From: Stenopsyche tienmushanensis
Lineage: Eukaryota; Arthropoda; Insecta; Trichoptera; Stenopsychidae
Assembly: GCA_008973525.1 (NCBI GenBank)
Contig: WACJ01000519.1
Location: 1,302,001-1,366,000, forward strand
Direction of reading: 5' to 3'
Length of the DNA stretch: 64,000 nt
Shown here: positions 34,392 through 45,715 of the stretch, piece by piece
Numbering within the stretch: the first letter of the stretch is position 1
How the letters are laid out: each line of letters begins with the position of its first letter
Notes under the pieces: model-generated
Seen by the model: only the letters and a program-made list of their open reading frames with translations
The model's database searches: none
Told to the model about the DNA's origin: nothing
Made by a program: the position numbers and the translations under genes

Positions 34392-35376
34392 AGAAGATTT
34401 CACAGATTTTGTCGCTCTGCGGAAAGATTTTAATCCAACGAATACAAATCCTTTTTCTGCTCGGGCAGGATACTTGAAAATGAAGTCATACTTGAAAAAG
34501 CTTGAGTAATACGTATTGCTTATGTCTCTCTCAATCAGCTATCTTTACTTTATTCGTGATCTCCGTCCACCTTGCGACGTCTCTTCCCTGAACCAATTGC
34601 AAACTACATATACGCTTCCAACAGAAAAACAGTCATCGGGCTGAAAGACAACTGGAAAGGGGTTGTTGGTTTGTACAGATTCAATTCGTCAGATTAATCT
34701 TCCATCTCCCTTTAGATGCAATGTGTCAATTTAACAACGATGTGATTGAACAACAACAGTTTGACCTGGTAGTCCCCGGACTAACCATAAAAAGTGTCGG
34801 TTTTTCGCAGCAGTGTTTTCAGGCGCTTACCCCTTTCATACCATGAAGAAGACTGACTTTAGATTACATGCACCTGAAAGTACAGGTGGAAAGGAAGGAT
34901 CGAGGTAAAAAAAGGGAACTACCTATGTACCATAGGATTTTGAAATTAATGGTTTCATATTTTGCACAGATTCTTCCTTCTCCTCCTGTAACCTGCAGTT
35001 CCGCATTGAACTTTTCTGATGCGCAAGACATGGTAAACCACGCATACCCCAACAGCCTATGAGCAAACAGTCGAGGCTGCTTTCATCAACATTTACTTTA
35101 CATCATTACCCGAGGAGTTCAACTGTTACCCACGGGCATAGAGTTGCATTTACCCTATGAGTGGACACTGTAGAGTGAACACCTACCTCAATGCCAATTT
35201 AACAGTAAAGTTTTCTACTGTCCTGCAGACATATTACGTCTAAAATAATAGATCTATCCCTTCTTGTGTTTGCACCATTTTTCATCCACGCAGGAAGTGG
35301 GAGTAATTGGTCAGTCGTGAGAGTGGTAAGAGACCCGGGGATTCTGTCTTGAAAGCGCTTCTACTCCACATTACAC
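34392..35376. other. Spacer with LTR traces
   Basis: 34690-34735 carries AATCTTCCATCTCCCTTTAG, an LTR B sense trace. An LTR-like end CTCCACATTACA lies just before the primer-like site at 35377. No gene; the 64-codon frames near 34.9 kb are unsupported. Confidence 0.4.
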
Positions 35377-35391
35377 TGGTGTCAAAAGTGA
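35377..35391 (+). other. Degenerate tRNA-Leu-like primer site
   Basis: TGGTGTCAAAAGTGA after CATTACAC. One further mismatch than the site at 18937. Confidence 0.4.
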
Positions 35392-36690
35392 AGATTTCAC
35401 CCACGCTACAGCTCCATTTAATTTAAGCAAGCACACTGACTGTAGGGAGCTATTGGTTGGAATTGTATTTAAAGGGCACCCTCGTGCTACCTTATATTTA
35501 TTTTAAAAATATAGAATTCAAAACGTAAAAAGCATATTAATTCAATTTTTTTCCTGTATGTAATATCTATCCGATTCAGCTACTAAAACTTTTCAAAACC
35601 AATTTCTAAAATCAATCGTTTTTAATCATGGTATGCCTAATAAGTTCTATCGCTACACCAACTTACCCTACTCCTAACATGTTGGTAAATTTTGTGGTAA
35701 TAAAAATTAATCAATCGAGAGTTTTGCAATACTAAATGAGAGTGAATCTGTTAAAACCATGTGGTCATCATTAAGATAGAACCCAAATAGAACGTGAAAG
35801 GTCACGGTCATACCCAAATTACGTGCCAGCCTGCTAGGTTTTAAGGTAAACATATATATATGCCATGTAATGAGGATGACCGTAATTTCTATTATCAAAA
35901 TTTTCACACCAACATTCAGCGAAATCCCACTATAAATCGTGGCAATTTACGAAGGTTACTTCCTTCTAAATCTTTCCTCTCTTAAGCCCAAAAATATAAT
36001 GGTCGCATTGTGCCGACGATACGTAGGGCTTATAGCCCAAATTTATGCAACGTAGAGTGATGCCGCAGAGCAGAGTTTTAATGAAATTGTTCCTAGTGAT
36101 GGCAAAAACAACGGGACAAAAAAATAAAATATGAGGTTTCGTTTTATTTGAAGCAGCTCTTTCCGGAGAGCGTTGTTTGAATCGGAAAACAAAGCAAGTG
36201 GCTCTTTTTGGCGTTGTCTGAATTAATTAAGGCCCTGTAATAAATTGTGACCTGGAACCTTTGAGATTTGCACAAAGCACTCGTCCGAATCAAAACTGCT
36301 CTCACTATAATTCATAGCAAAGTCACACCCAAACAAATATTTCACCTATTTTCAGATCCAGAATTCGTAAATTTACCACAAAACTAAGCAATCATGTTTC
36401 AGATTAACAAAAAATAGCTATTTTATCTGTCATTCGTCTGTTGGAACTCTCGAAAAAATAAAAGCGATCAGATTGACTTAAATCGCTAGAACTCTACAGA
36501 TATTATACTTTTAAAAGAGCATGACAATGGTATGAATTAAGCCACCACCATATCTATTGTCAAACGCAGGAGATCTCTATTAAAGGCACACACAGTCCGA
36601 AGCATCAACCACATGGACGTTCTATGGCTGGATGCCAACGGATTCTTGGCCATCCTAAGCATATTGCAACACATGCTGACATTTTACGAC
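35392..36690. other. Gene-empty spacer
   Basis: 35940-36260 is somewhat GC-balanced and single-copy. No frame with a domain. Confidence 0.4.
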
Positions 36691-36691
36691 T

Positions 36692-36875
36692 CGCCGGTTC
36701 TGACACCATTGTAGGGTAAGTCAGTAGAGGAGCGGAGGCGCTCACGGGGCAGATTTCTCGGGTGACGCCCCGCTCCCACGTGCTTCGAACGGGCGTCGAG
36801 AAGAAAGACTCTCGCTTTACATAACTGCTTTATTAATCACGAGATAGAGATCTGACCACGAGATTTAACTCTACG
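36692..36875 (-). mobile_element. LTR family B with adjoining primer site
   Basis: 36692-36708 read on minus is TGGTGTCAGAACCGGCG. From 36710 TGTAGGGTAAGTC starts the LTR, with GACGCCCCGCTCCCACGTGC, GGGCGTCGAGAAGAAAGACT and TTTATTAATCACGAGA. It breaks off at about 36875, where family F begins. Confidence 0.6.
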
Positions 36876-36884
36876 GTGGTCCAC

Positions 36885-37400
36885 CCATTAAATTTTAGGC
36901 AGGGGGGTAACTCCACGCCTGTGGGTAATAGTCGAACCCTTTAGATAATGATATAAAGTAGAGATACACGAAAGCAGACTCGTCGGTTTGCTCATCAAAC
37001 ACCCAGCTAACATGAGTTGGGTACGCAGCCTAACCTATGATGCAAAGTAGAATGTGAAACTACTGTTTACAAGAGGAGGACTCTGTGCAAAAGGCAACAC
37101 TACTATCTTCAACAGCATAGTGCATACAGAGAAGAACAGCTTTCGACTGCTCGTACGGCGACTCATCTCCATGGCTAGGTACTACAAATTATCAAACCAA
37201 TACGAGTAACATAGAAAAGAGGGAGTTCTTGCATTCCATCATCAGCTGCAGCCCCTTTTGAACCGAGATTGGACTCGTGGTGGCAGTGATATTGCATAGT
37301 AGTTCCTTTGTTCCTCTTCCTTCCTCTTTCAACACACCTTCAGGTGCATGTAGTCTGATACCAATTTTTCTACGGGAACCTCGCCTTCTTTGGAGGGTTT
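36885..37400 (+). repeat. Repeat family F, longest copy
   Basis: Colinear with 25191-25570. CACGCCTGTGGGTAATAGTC, GTCGGTTTGCTCATCAAAC, CAGCTAACATGAGTTGGGTA and CACACCTTCAGGTGCATGTA are diagnostic. Non-coding in all frames I checked. Confidence 0.55.
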
Positions 37401-37484
37401 TTCAGAGAACTAAAAAAGCTGAGGAAAACACTTCTGCTTAGCTAGTACGAAGGCATTTGGAACAAACCACGCAGCAGTGCGCGT

Positions 37485-37680
37485 TTCAACTTGGCCGCGG
37501 GAAGAACGTTCTTCCGCAGCCAAGGTTATTCGACGACGACTCCTGCGCGTCACCAGCAAATTGATCATGGTGCACGCACAATAAGCGATATTAAATTGAC
37601 ACATTGCACCTAAAGAGAGACAAAAGATGTCATTGCATGATATTTCGCCATACTACTGCTTTTGTGTGAAACTGTATCAT
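37485..37680 (-). mobile_element. LTR family B, partial
   Basis: Contains TTGGCCGCGGGAAGAACG, CCTGCGCGTCACCAG and ACATTGCACCTAAAGAGAGA. Ends are missing. Confidence 0.65.
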
Positions 37681-37689
37681 TCTACATAT

Positions 37690-37775
37690 AAGGTCTTTCA
37701 ATAGGGATTTGCTAGATTATAGTGGCCATGTTGTTAAAGTAACATCTATAACTACTGTTGCAAATTAATTTCTCT
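37690..37775. repeat. Repeat family Q
   Basis: GGTCTTTCAATAGGGATT then GTGGCCATGTTGTTAAAGTA and ACATCTATAAC. Related copies at 41578-41668 and 46778-46838, and inverted at 31868-31935. Probably a DNA transposon end. Confidence 0.5.
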
Positions 37776-39080
37776 TACATAATCCTATCCAAGTTTATAA
37801 AATGCTTCAGTGTTGAGTATTTTATTAGCAAAAAATTAGGATAATCTTGAATCCAGCCTATTGTTGAAAACTTATGATTCCAAAAATAGGAATCCTAGAA
37901 CTAGTCTACCATAAGAACATTTAGAATAACAATTTGTTACTTATATTTATTGATATGCATGTAATGGAGCACTGCCCTGCAATATGTGCGTGCATACTTC
38001 CTCTGGATCACTTGAGCGCGCACTCAACATGTGAGTGCATACTCATCAAAAGGTTAAAAGGTCTGGGCTCATGCTTAAGAAAGTCTTTCTTCTTTCAACT
38101 AAAAATATCCAAATCAATTGACGATATTCAAAACACTTCGATTTGCGTTTATTTTCATTCTTCGCCGCAAATATTTGATCTGATAATGGACCAGGTCGCA
38201 ATATTCCAATATCCCATAAACGATCCACCTGCCCTTGTAAATTCTGTTCGAGCACTTCTCTAATATTTTGAGCAAATCGAGTTCGAGCTTTGACTAAGTT
38301 AGTAATGTTTGACTATTCGGAAGCAGCTCAAAGCGGTTTCCCTCTTCATAAATTAAACAACGTCTAGTTCAATATTTGAGTCATCCCTTTATTGCCTTTA
38401 AGGCTTTCATTGCTAACAACGACCTCAATCTAATTGCCGATGTGTATGTACATTTCATAGATATGCTAATCTTGACAAAAAACATCCAATATCAGCGACA
38501 AAAGCTATATTTTTATAAGATTGATTAACCAATATGTATTTCATATGAAATATCCGATTTTAAATCACTCTTGAATATATCATAATTGTATTGAATAAGT
38601 CGAAATTTGATTTTAATTTAACAAATATGAATCATCAACATTGATTTTCTATAATCCCATTACCTTTTGTTACTTATTTCTTTGACAAAAACAGTTTTAA
38701 AAGGGAATATTCGAGCACTTTGCAAGTCATCAAAGGTATTAAATACTACAATAACTATTAAATATAATATATATAATATAATTATTATATAATGATTTTA
38801 TAATTATTAATTAGATTTCATTGTAATGTAGCTGTTTTTGAGCATTATAAAAACGTTTTTAATACAATAAAGCTATTTTTTCTCAGTTTACTGTGAAACG
38901 CCCTTATAAATGAGCATGACCTTTCTCAAATGCGCGTCGATATAAAATCAATCCATTCGGACTATTAAGATAAATTGATTTGCGGCAAAAGTGGGGTTTT
39001 CACACAAATAAAAGCGAATGATCAAATATGAAATTCAATTTTGAGCCGTCGTAAGCTCTCTCGGTGTATTTTTATGTGGA
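37776..39080. other. AT-rich spacer
   Basis: The overlapping frames at 37934-38263 (+) and 38046-38255 (-) have no motif. Nothing else supported. Confidence 0.4.
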
Positions 39081-39131
39081 ATGTCAATATGGGGAGTGAA
39101 GCCGACGCTTAGTGCACGATCAAGGAAAACA

Positions 39132-39321
39132 ATGGAAAATCCACACAGGAAGGTAATAATTTCCCGTTTTCGGGTTGGGATAGCACTCCTCGTAGTGGTG
39201 AGTCTCGGCCTTTATATTTTATCGGTCTTTTATTGTATTTCGTCGTGGCCTTTCGAGAGGGCCTCCGCGCGACAGCAGGCCTTCAGTACAAACAGAGGCA
39301 GCACGAGGGCCCTCGTCCATG
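39132..39321 (+). CDS. Candidate first coding exon, type II membrane protein
   Basis: The ATG at 39132 lies in AAAACAATGGAA; an in-frame ATG also exists 17 codons upstream at 39081. The exon encodes a short basic start (MENPHRKVIISRFRVG), one hydrophobic segment of about 20 residues (IALLVVVSLGLYILSVFYCI) and a polar stretch. It stops at a good splice donor, CATG/GTAAGG, in phase 1. A short cytosolic tail plus a single anchor is the layout of Golgi glycosyl- and sulfotransferases, but the catalytic part is not here and I do not recognise the protein. The segment sits in a GC-balanced single-copy island. The phase fits the candidate exon at 43955. It could be a chance frame. Confidence 0.4.
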
Positions 39322-39599
39322 GTAAGGGTGAATGAAAATTAGGATGAGTGCCCTCGACGATAAAATTGGCTGATAGTATTTCACTTGCTGCGTGAGGTGC
39401 TCCAGAAAATATTTCAAAATATTATCATGACATTATTGGGAACGTCTAAGAAATTAGAAATGGCTGCATTGGATCTGAGATACAATGCTTTAAAAATTGA
39501 TAAATAACCCCAACAAAATTAAAGTGTATAAATTTTTGGATGTTTATTATAATGATTTTTGTTGAAATGCGGATATAAAGTGGAGTGGGGTTGCTCTCA

Positions 39600-39855
39600 G
39601 CACCGAGTTCCCAGGATGCTCCCCGCTCCCGAATATTCACCGAGATGATTGCGCTCGCACGCGGGTTTATTCTGATGGGATGAAAGTGGTTGGGTGCGAA
39701 TAAAAAAACTCATCTTCCTAACTGTATTCTTTATTATGACAAAAGAGAGAGATTTGGCCGCGGGAAGGACGTTTTCCCGCATACAAGGCTATTCAACAAC
39801 TCCAACTTCACTACCGGACCGACAACAGTGCATGCGCAATAACGCTACACATAAA
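39600..39855 (-). mobile_element. LTR family B, diverged copy
   Basis: Contains GCTCCCCGCTCCCG, TTTGGCCGCGGGAAGGACGT and CAGTGCATGCGCAATAACGC. The left end is near a CCGAGTTCCCAGGATG block; no duplication confirmed. Confidence 0.6.
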
Positions 39856-40034
39856 TCATAGGCCAAGTCTCTTTTTATATAATATTATTTTATTAAATAA
39901 AATCACTTTGACTTTTTCTTTTAGTTTGAAAATTAAACAAAATCAATATCAATTTCATCCGATCTTAGAATGTCAACATTATAAAATATTGTTACAATAT
40001 ATATCTTTGACCAAAATGTTGAAAATGAAATTTC

Positions 40035-40410
40035 CAGACTTCTCCAAGATATAAGGGTTTTTATACCTGTATCTCTGAAGTGAAGTGATGGACCCATGTT
40101 TCATCCATGGTTACAAATCGATACAAAAACTCGATTTTATTGCTGTGAAACATCACCAAACACTCGATTGAAACATCACCATGACGCTAATTTTGTTCCA
40201 TTGTGCAAACGCGGCGCCTGTCTTGCGCACAGCTTTCTCATTTACAATTTTTCTAGCAATATGCAATGTTCGACATTTTTTAAATGCTTCTCATGGCTGC
40301 TAGCTCTCGCATTTTCAGTCGACGGTCATCCAATACCATGACGTGGTCACATCATTTGGTCGATTTATGCGATGTTCGTCTTGGCATCTCGTACGGCCTC
40401 GTTTAAACTC
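40035..40410 (-). pseudogene. mariner transposase, middle part
   Basis: On minus: a linker with MVLDDRRLKMRELAAM, then a stretch matching the usual RKLCARWVPRLLT region in mixed frames, then FLYRFVTMDETWVHHFTSEI, the first catalytic Asp motif, intact. Several stops precede it. Confidence 0.75.
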
Positions 40411-40510
40411 TGCCAACCGATATTTTAATATTATAAACGAAGAAATATGTCAGGTCGGGTATTTCTTGGACAACCATCGTTTTAAAATTGACGAGTTGAT
40501 GAATAATATC

Positions 40511-41181
40511 TGTATCGTGATGCACTGAGCGTGGAGAGGCGGGGAAGGTTCAGAAACATGCATACATATTGAATGCGTTCCAAATTTGTAGTCTGCGAGA
40601 CTAATGATTAGTGATCTAAGATTAAATCGTAATACAAGACCTCTCTAAACTCTCTTTTTAAAAATTCCTATTTTTAAAGACGGATCTATCCAAATTTGTA
40701 CACCCGAATAAATAATATAGTATTAATATGATTTTAATTCGGTTAATGATTCTCAGTGAGGTCACTGGCGCCCCCCTAAAGAGCATCTCAGCCTCTTCAA
40801 TAGACGCTGGCGTGATTAAAAACATTTTTAAAAGCATTCGAACAAATCCGTCCTATACAAATTTATTTTGTCTGTAACACTATCCTCCTGAATTGTATTT
40901 ATCAAACGCGCTTTTAAAAAGCGTCCTTCGCGGGCGGATGAGCACCTTAACGGGGAGGGTGGCATCGGGTTGGAAAATGTTTTTCAAGGGGGCGTTAAAA
41001 TGGTCAGTCACCACTTATGCGAACCAACTGCCGAAATCATGTTTAAATCTCCATTATTTTTTTTAAATAACTAGAGTTCTTTATACAAATTTCGGTATTT
41101 AATCATCTTTTATCTTTCAATTGAATGGATGCTCCCATCCACATCAGCAGAAGAGCTTTGATGAATAATCTGCGATGTAAT
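40511..41181. other. Spacer
   Basis: No gene or shared repeat recognised. Confidence 0.45.
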
Positions 41182-41457
41182 TCAAAAACATCCCATAGCA
41201 CCCATATGAGGCTTTGGAGGAATTTCGCATCGTTTTAATAGAAAACCGCCAATTTTCAGTGCACGTTCTTCGTTGTGCATATTGCTGGCTGCGGTAAAAA
41301 CTTTCAAAGAATTCTTAATCAAAAATGCCTTGAAAGCGTAGCAGATTTTTGCCAAATTTTCTGCCATGAAATTGGGACCATTTCTTCGCAACTCATTAGC
41401 GTTTCGAAGGGTTGCTACATAATAATTCAATTTAATTAATGCTTGATCGATTTTCGT
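41182..41457 (-). CDS. Unrecognised 90-codon open segment
   Basis: An uninterrupted minus-strand frame from about 41457 to a stop at 41182. It includes KLNYYVATLRNANELRR, ENLAKICYAFKAFLI and KIGGFLLKRCEIPPK. Composition (mixed charged and hydrophobic, few AT-biased repeats) looks more coding-like than neighbouring frames. I see no family motif, no convincing acceptor on the 5' side, and no second copy in the window. It could be an exon, a transposon piece or chance. Confidence 0.25.
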   Translation of the reverse strand, partial: TKIDQALIKLNYYVATLRNANELRRNGPNFMAENLAKICYAFKAFLIKNSLKVFTAASNMHNEERALKIGGFLLKRCEIPPKPHMGAMGCF

Positions 41458-41577
41458 GGAATATTAAATGTGGTTTGAATTTCGGTGTATTGCCAAAGTG
41501 CTTGAATTAGAATTGTATGATGCTGAAGGGTAAGGCTATCTAAAAAATCGCTAGTGATGGTACATCATAGTCTTTTA

Positions 41578-41668
41578 AAAGACCTTTCAATAAGAACGCT
41601 CAATGTTTGTTACATTATAACAGCCATACTATTAAAATAACTTCCATCAAATCTATTGCAAATTATTA
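41578..41668. repeat. Repeat family Q
   Basis: CCTTTCAATAAGAACGCTCA, then AACAGCCATACTATTAAAAT and AACTTCCATCAAATC, colinear with 37690-37775. Confidence 0.5.
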
Positions 41669-41794
41669 AGTAGTATATGGCAAATTATCTTAAATGATTT
41701 TAATGTTGAAAAATGTCTGCAAATTACTAAATTTACTCCGCTTGAGAAATATCCATGGCCGTCAACGGTGGACGTCAATGGATACCGACGGCAT

Positions 41795-41885
41795 GCGGTT
41801 AAAATAACATGACGCTACGCGCCACACAGCGCATGACCTCCCGAATACGTGCCACCAAACAAAGCCGCCGCGGACATTTGAACGA
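41795..41885. repeat. mariner-linked repeat H
   Basis: CACACAGCGCATGACCTCCC and GAATACGTGCCACCAA recur at 55880-56020, where they follow a mariner-type terminus (TTAGGTCCTCCTGAAAG). Probably mariner 5' sequence. Confidence 0.45.
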
Positions 41886-42769
41886 ATCGCCAGATCATAA
41901 TATGATCAACATATTCTGATTCAAAACATAATAGTTTGTTTAAATATAGTTGGCTGTGATAAATCACTAATTATATTTAATCTCTCATCTAGAGAAAAAG
42001 AAAACTAGAGCTGTAGAGGAGATTTCTCCCATCCAAACATGACAGTTCGAATCGACATTAGGATTTTATTTTAAGATCTTACGCTGCATCCGGCATCTTA
42101 TACGCTCGAGGAATAATCCTCACTAATCCCTACGAAATGGCTAATCCATGTTTATATCCGAATATGACATATTTGCAGATCCATTTGGTACATTAGAGCG
42201 TTATAGAGGAAATTCGTGAGATCTTTTTATATAGTAAAGAACCATCTTTGATATTATTTAAAATATATTTTGAACAACCCTAACACTTTGAGTGGCGAGA
42301 TAATTTAAAATCATCATAAATTTAAATGCTATATTTGTATGTCCATTTATATGCCAGGACCGCGCAGCGTGTATGAAGCTTGTACATAAATAAATAAACA
42401 CTATCGATAGCACACAATATTTGGTCATTTCTTTGCGTAAACATAAACAATACACTTGAAATCGATTCGTTATATCATACACATATTATTAGTCGATAAA
42501 TTTGGTTTAATGATCTATACAATCGTACGATGCACGCAAGATACTCTCTCCGTCTCTGTTTGTCTCCGAGCTCAACGTGTAAGAATGCTCTTTCTGAATC
42601 AATGGAATTCGAACACAACACCGTGTCTATGACTTCGTTTAAAACTAACACAATTTTAAAAACAATAAAAAAATCTGAATTTTGTATATCGATATTGTTC
42701 AGAAAACATTTTAAAAACCGCACAAAACAGTTTTGGCCGATCGTAAATTAAAATTGCGTGAAACACAGT
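41886..42769. other. AT-rich spacer
   Basis: Overlapping short frames on both strands at 42258-42751 are unsupported. Confidence 0.45.
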
Positions 42770-42975
42770 TCATATTACATTATTCACAATTTTGCATCAA
42801 CATTTGTCCATGAAAAAGCTCTGTTCGAAGCGAGTACCGCGTTTGCTCGCACCCGATCAAAAACAACAGCGCGTCCAAAATTCAGAGCGCTGTTTGCAGC
42901 TGTTCCAGCGCTATAAAAATGATTTTTATACAGTATCTGACTATGGATAAAACTTGGATCTAGATTCAATTTGGC
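42770..42975 (+). pseudogene. mariner transposase, middle fragment
   Basis: HLSMKKLCSKRVPRLLTPDQ then QQRVQNSERCLQLFQRYKND then a frame ending in a MDKTWI-like motif. This is the stretch just before and at the first catalytic residue. It resembles the minus-strand copy at 50991-51300 in the odorant receptor intron. Confidence 0.7.
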
Positions 42976-43106
42976 AGTCTGCTGAGTGGACAGCTCCAGA
43001 TCAAAAGAATTCTACATAAACTGAAGCCTATTTTGAAAGTAACAGCGCTTATTTTCGTTTTAAAATACAAGCAAAATAAATCTAAAGACAACGATTCATA
43101 ATTGCA

Positions 43107-43435
43107 TCTTATATATAAAAATGAATTCTTGTTTGTTCGTACGAAATGCGCTGCCGTACCGTTCATCGGATTGCGATAAAAATTCGTCTACTTATTGCTA
43201 AGGGTTTCGCGGATAGCATAGGCATAGTTTAATGTACAAAAATGAAATAAAAATGTTTGTTCGTATTTTATGCGCTGCCATATCGTTCATTCGATTGCGA
43301 TAAAACTTTACCAACTTATTGTTTGCACTTTCTCAAATATTATAGTATAGTGCAATTAATTGACAGTTGATCTTATATATAAACAATCAATGTTTGTATA
43401 TTTGTTCGTATTTATAATAAAACTTTTTTATTAAA
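43107..43435 (+). repeat. Triple Helitron 5'-end array
   Basis: Starts at 43107 (TCTTATATATAAAAATGAAT, preceded by A), 43228 (TTTAATGTACAAAAATG, with TC decayed to TT) and 43371 (TCTTATATATAAACAATC). Spacing is 121 and 143, as at 34.1-34.4 kb. ATGCGCTGCCxTxxCGTTCAT recurs in the first two units. No helicase follows, so this is a non-autonomous or truncated element. Confidence 0.7.
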
Positions 43436-43954
43436 ATTTTCATTCTACACGATATTTAATAATGTTTGTTTTTTATAAATCTGGGATGGGCGTCATATAC
43501 TACAGCGCACTCTATAAATTGGGGGTATCTATCCTACAACCAAAAGGTAATTGACATCAACATTTGTCTTGTGATTGACGACTATCGGTAGCACCAGTCT
43601 TATATACTCACACTTAAACTCCAGTAAAATACCCGGCATTGGAAGAAATACTTTATTTTTTTATTTTTGGTACTTGCCAATTAATAGATTCAGAAATTCC
43701 TAATCATTTGTTGACTGGCAATGATCCGAAAAGATCTGACCCCAGTGGAATCCGCTAAATTATTTGACTGGTCTATCTTAATGGGGATATGTTTTTTTAT
43801 ATATTTATAATATGTTAAGTCATCACAATGTATATATAGGGCATTCCTATGAAGAAAAAAAAATCATATCCACAGATTTTTCAAATGAAGGCGAGGTGAG
43901 CAGAATTCATTTTTCTGCCTCGCCTACTTTGAAACGTCAAATTTATTTTTTCAG
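43436..43954. other. AT-rich spacer
   Basis: No gene; ends at the candidate splice acceptor ATTTTTTCAG. Confidence 0.45.
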
Positions 43955-44040
43955 CCGACTTGAGGAAATTGTCGCCCGCGGAAGGTCCTCGCGGAGGAGA
44001 ACCAGGGGCGGATTTTTCTTCGCATCCCCGACGAGCCCGG
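43955..44040 (+). CDS. Candidate second exon (phase 1 in, phase 0 out)
   Basis: Bounded by ATTTTTTCAG on the left and GTAAAAAATC on the right. Joined to the phase-1 donor at 39321, the two leading bases complete a codon. The remaining 28 codons are open: DLRKLSPAEGPRGG, then EPGADFSSHPRRAR. A low-complexity polar stem after a signal anchor would fit a Golgi enzyme, but I do not recognise it. The intron would be 4.6 kb and contains transposon debris. No third exon was found in the window. The GC-rich context may equally reflect non-coding DNA. Confidence 0.35.
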
Positions 44041-45189
44041 GTAAAAAATCAAAGCGCCAAGAGAAATGTTTTACACAAAGTTTTATTTTCCCCTTTTTTC
44101 GGCGCCGGGGAGGGGTAAGTGATAAATGAGCAGACTGTTTATCATCGTTAACGCTGTGTGCCTTGGTTCTTGGTTCGCCCCGGTCCGCGACTTGCCTATG
44201 CATAACTACCGGGGCCCCCCCGACATGTGGCTACGTATCACTAATACTTTTTTCCCTGGAAACTACCAGAGTGTTCCGAGTGAATAATTGCCGGCATACT
44301 TCATCGGCTCTCTCAAAACTCACGAGAGAACATTAAAATATTTTTTTCATATATAGGGTAATGAAGCCACCTCCATGCTGCTGGAGATGATGATAAAAAA
44401 AACGCAATTTCTCCAGCGAGAAGACGACACATCAAACTTAAATTCAATAAGCACCACACCGCGAACTTACATCATTCGTGCATTATTAACGAATTCCTAA
44501 ATTATCCACAATAGAGTTGTTCCTCGCGTGAAATACGGTTGTTTCTTTTGTGTATTTCATTTTTTTAATTTCCCATCGGAACAATTTATCCGCGAACACA
44601 GCCAGGGTCGCAATGTTAATTAACCCATTAATAATGGCGACATAAATCTTGGAGACTTTGCCGCCATTGCGCAACCTTTTCGCAGTCAATTCTCGAAAAG
44701 TGTCGAACTTGTTTTATAGATCGACACCCAATTTCTACTTTCCGCAATATAAGGTCTCGATCTTACACTGTGTACTGTTTTCGGAATAATAAATCTTGCG
44801 AATAAACTTTTCATGCTCATCTAATTGCTTAATTTTACACACAAATTTTGCGTGCTCAATTGATTCTGCCAGAGTTCACCGTGTCGAGTCTAATTAGTTG
44901 AGAATATCCCATAATTTAGTCAGTATAAAATACTATTTTCTTTTATATTTCGAACCAAGATGGTCAAATTGTTTTAATGTTTTAAAACTCATTCTTCATT
45001 AAACTATTTCAACGTGGTATAAGACTGATCTCCTTTATGACCATGCGCAGATAAAGCATGATAGAGACGTGATCCTTCTTCCAGGCAGGTAAAAATGCCC
45101 TGCGGAGAGGAGGGATGTAAGGCCGATTGTTTTCAGAATAAATATTAACCCCGTAAATGTCCTAAAATCAGAGCTAATGGCCACAAGGT
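44041..45189. other. Spacer with GC-balanced blocks
   Basis: 44050-44220 is GC-rich and 44470-44760 GC-balanced; both single-copy, with no further exon I can defend. Confidence 0.35.
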
Positions 45190-45460
45190 TTACGCGTTCA
45201 ATCGGTCCGAATTTCAGACCGCTGGCACATTAAAAGAGCATCTCGAGATTGGACGCCATGCCTGAACATGTTCACAGAACATGGTTTGCGTTCATAAACA
45301 GATCTCCGCATGGGCACTCCGAAGTCAACTCAAACCTAACCATCGCCCGTATTCTGTGAGGAACTGGGGATGTCCAGTGATCCGGAATAAACCAGCGACA
45401 TCTCAAGCGGTGCCTAACTGAGTGGAAGAAATGTGAGATGTGATAGCCGACGACCAACGC
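45190..45460 (-). pseudogene. R1-like LINE ORF2 end
   Basis: Minus frames give RLRCRWFIPDHWTSPVPHRI then ECPCGDLFM, equivalent to the ITGHG/CPCG C-terminal motif, followed by the shared tail (GACCGCTGG..., GGCCACAAGG). 5'-truncated. Confidence 0.6.
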
Positions 45461-45559
45461 AGATCACTTCTGTTCGCTTATGAATACATTGGATAAAATT
45501 CTAATATTGATCATGTAAATGTAATGAGCTATTGCGTGGAGTGGGAACGCTGGAGAAAT

Positions 45560-45715
45560 AGAACCACTGAGCCATGTCCTACTTTAAGGCCGCAGAAGCC
45601 AAGTAGGTATCATTATGCGAATAGAGATTACAGCGAAGAGATTATAAACGAGCATGCGGAAAGAATACTTCTTCCCGCAGCCAGGGCTATCCGTCAACTC
45701 GAGAGAAATAAAAAT
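45560..45715 (-). mobile_element. LTR family B, partial
   Basis: GCGGAAAGAATACTTCTTCC and CGCAGCCAGGGCTATCCGTC match the CTGCGAGAAGGACGTCC-type core. Left part weakly similar. Confidence 0.45.
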
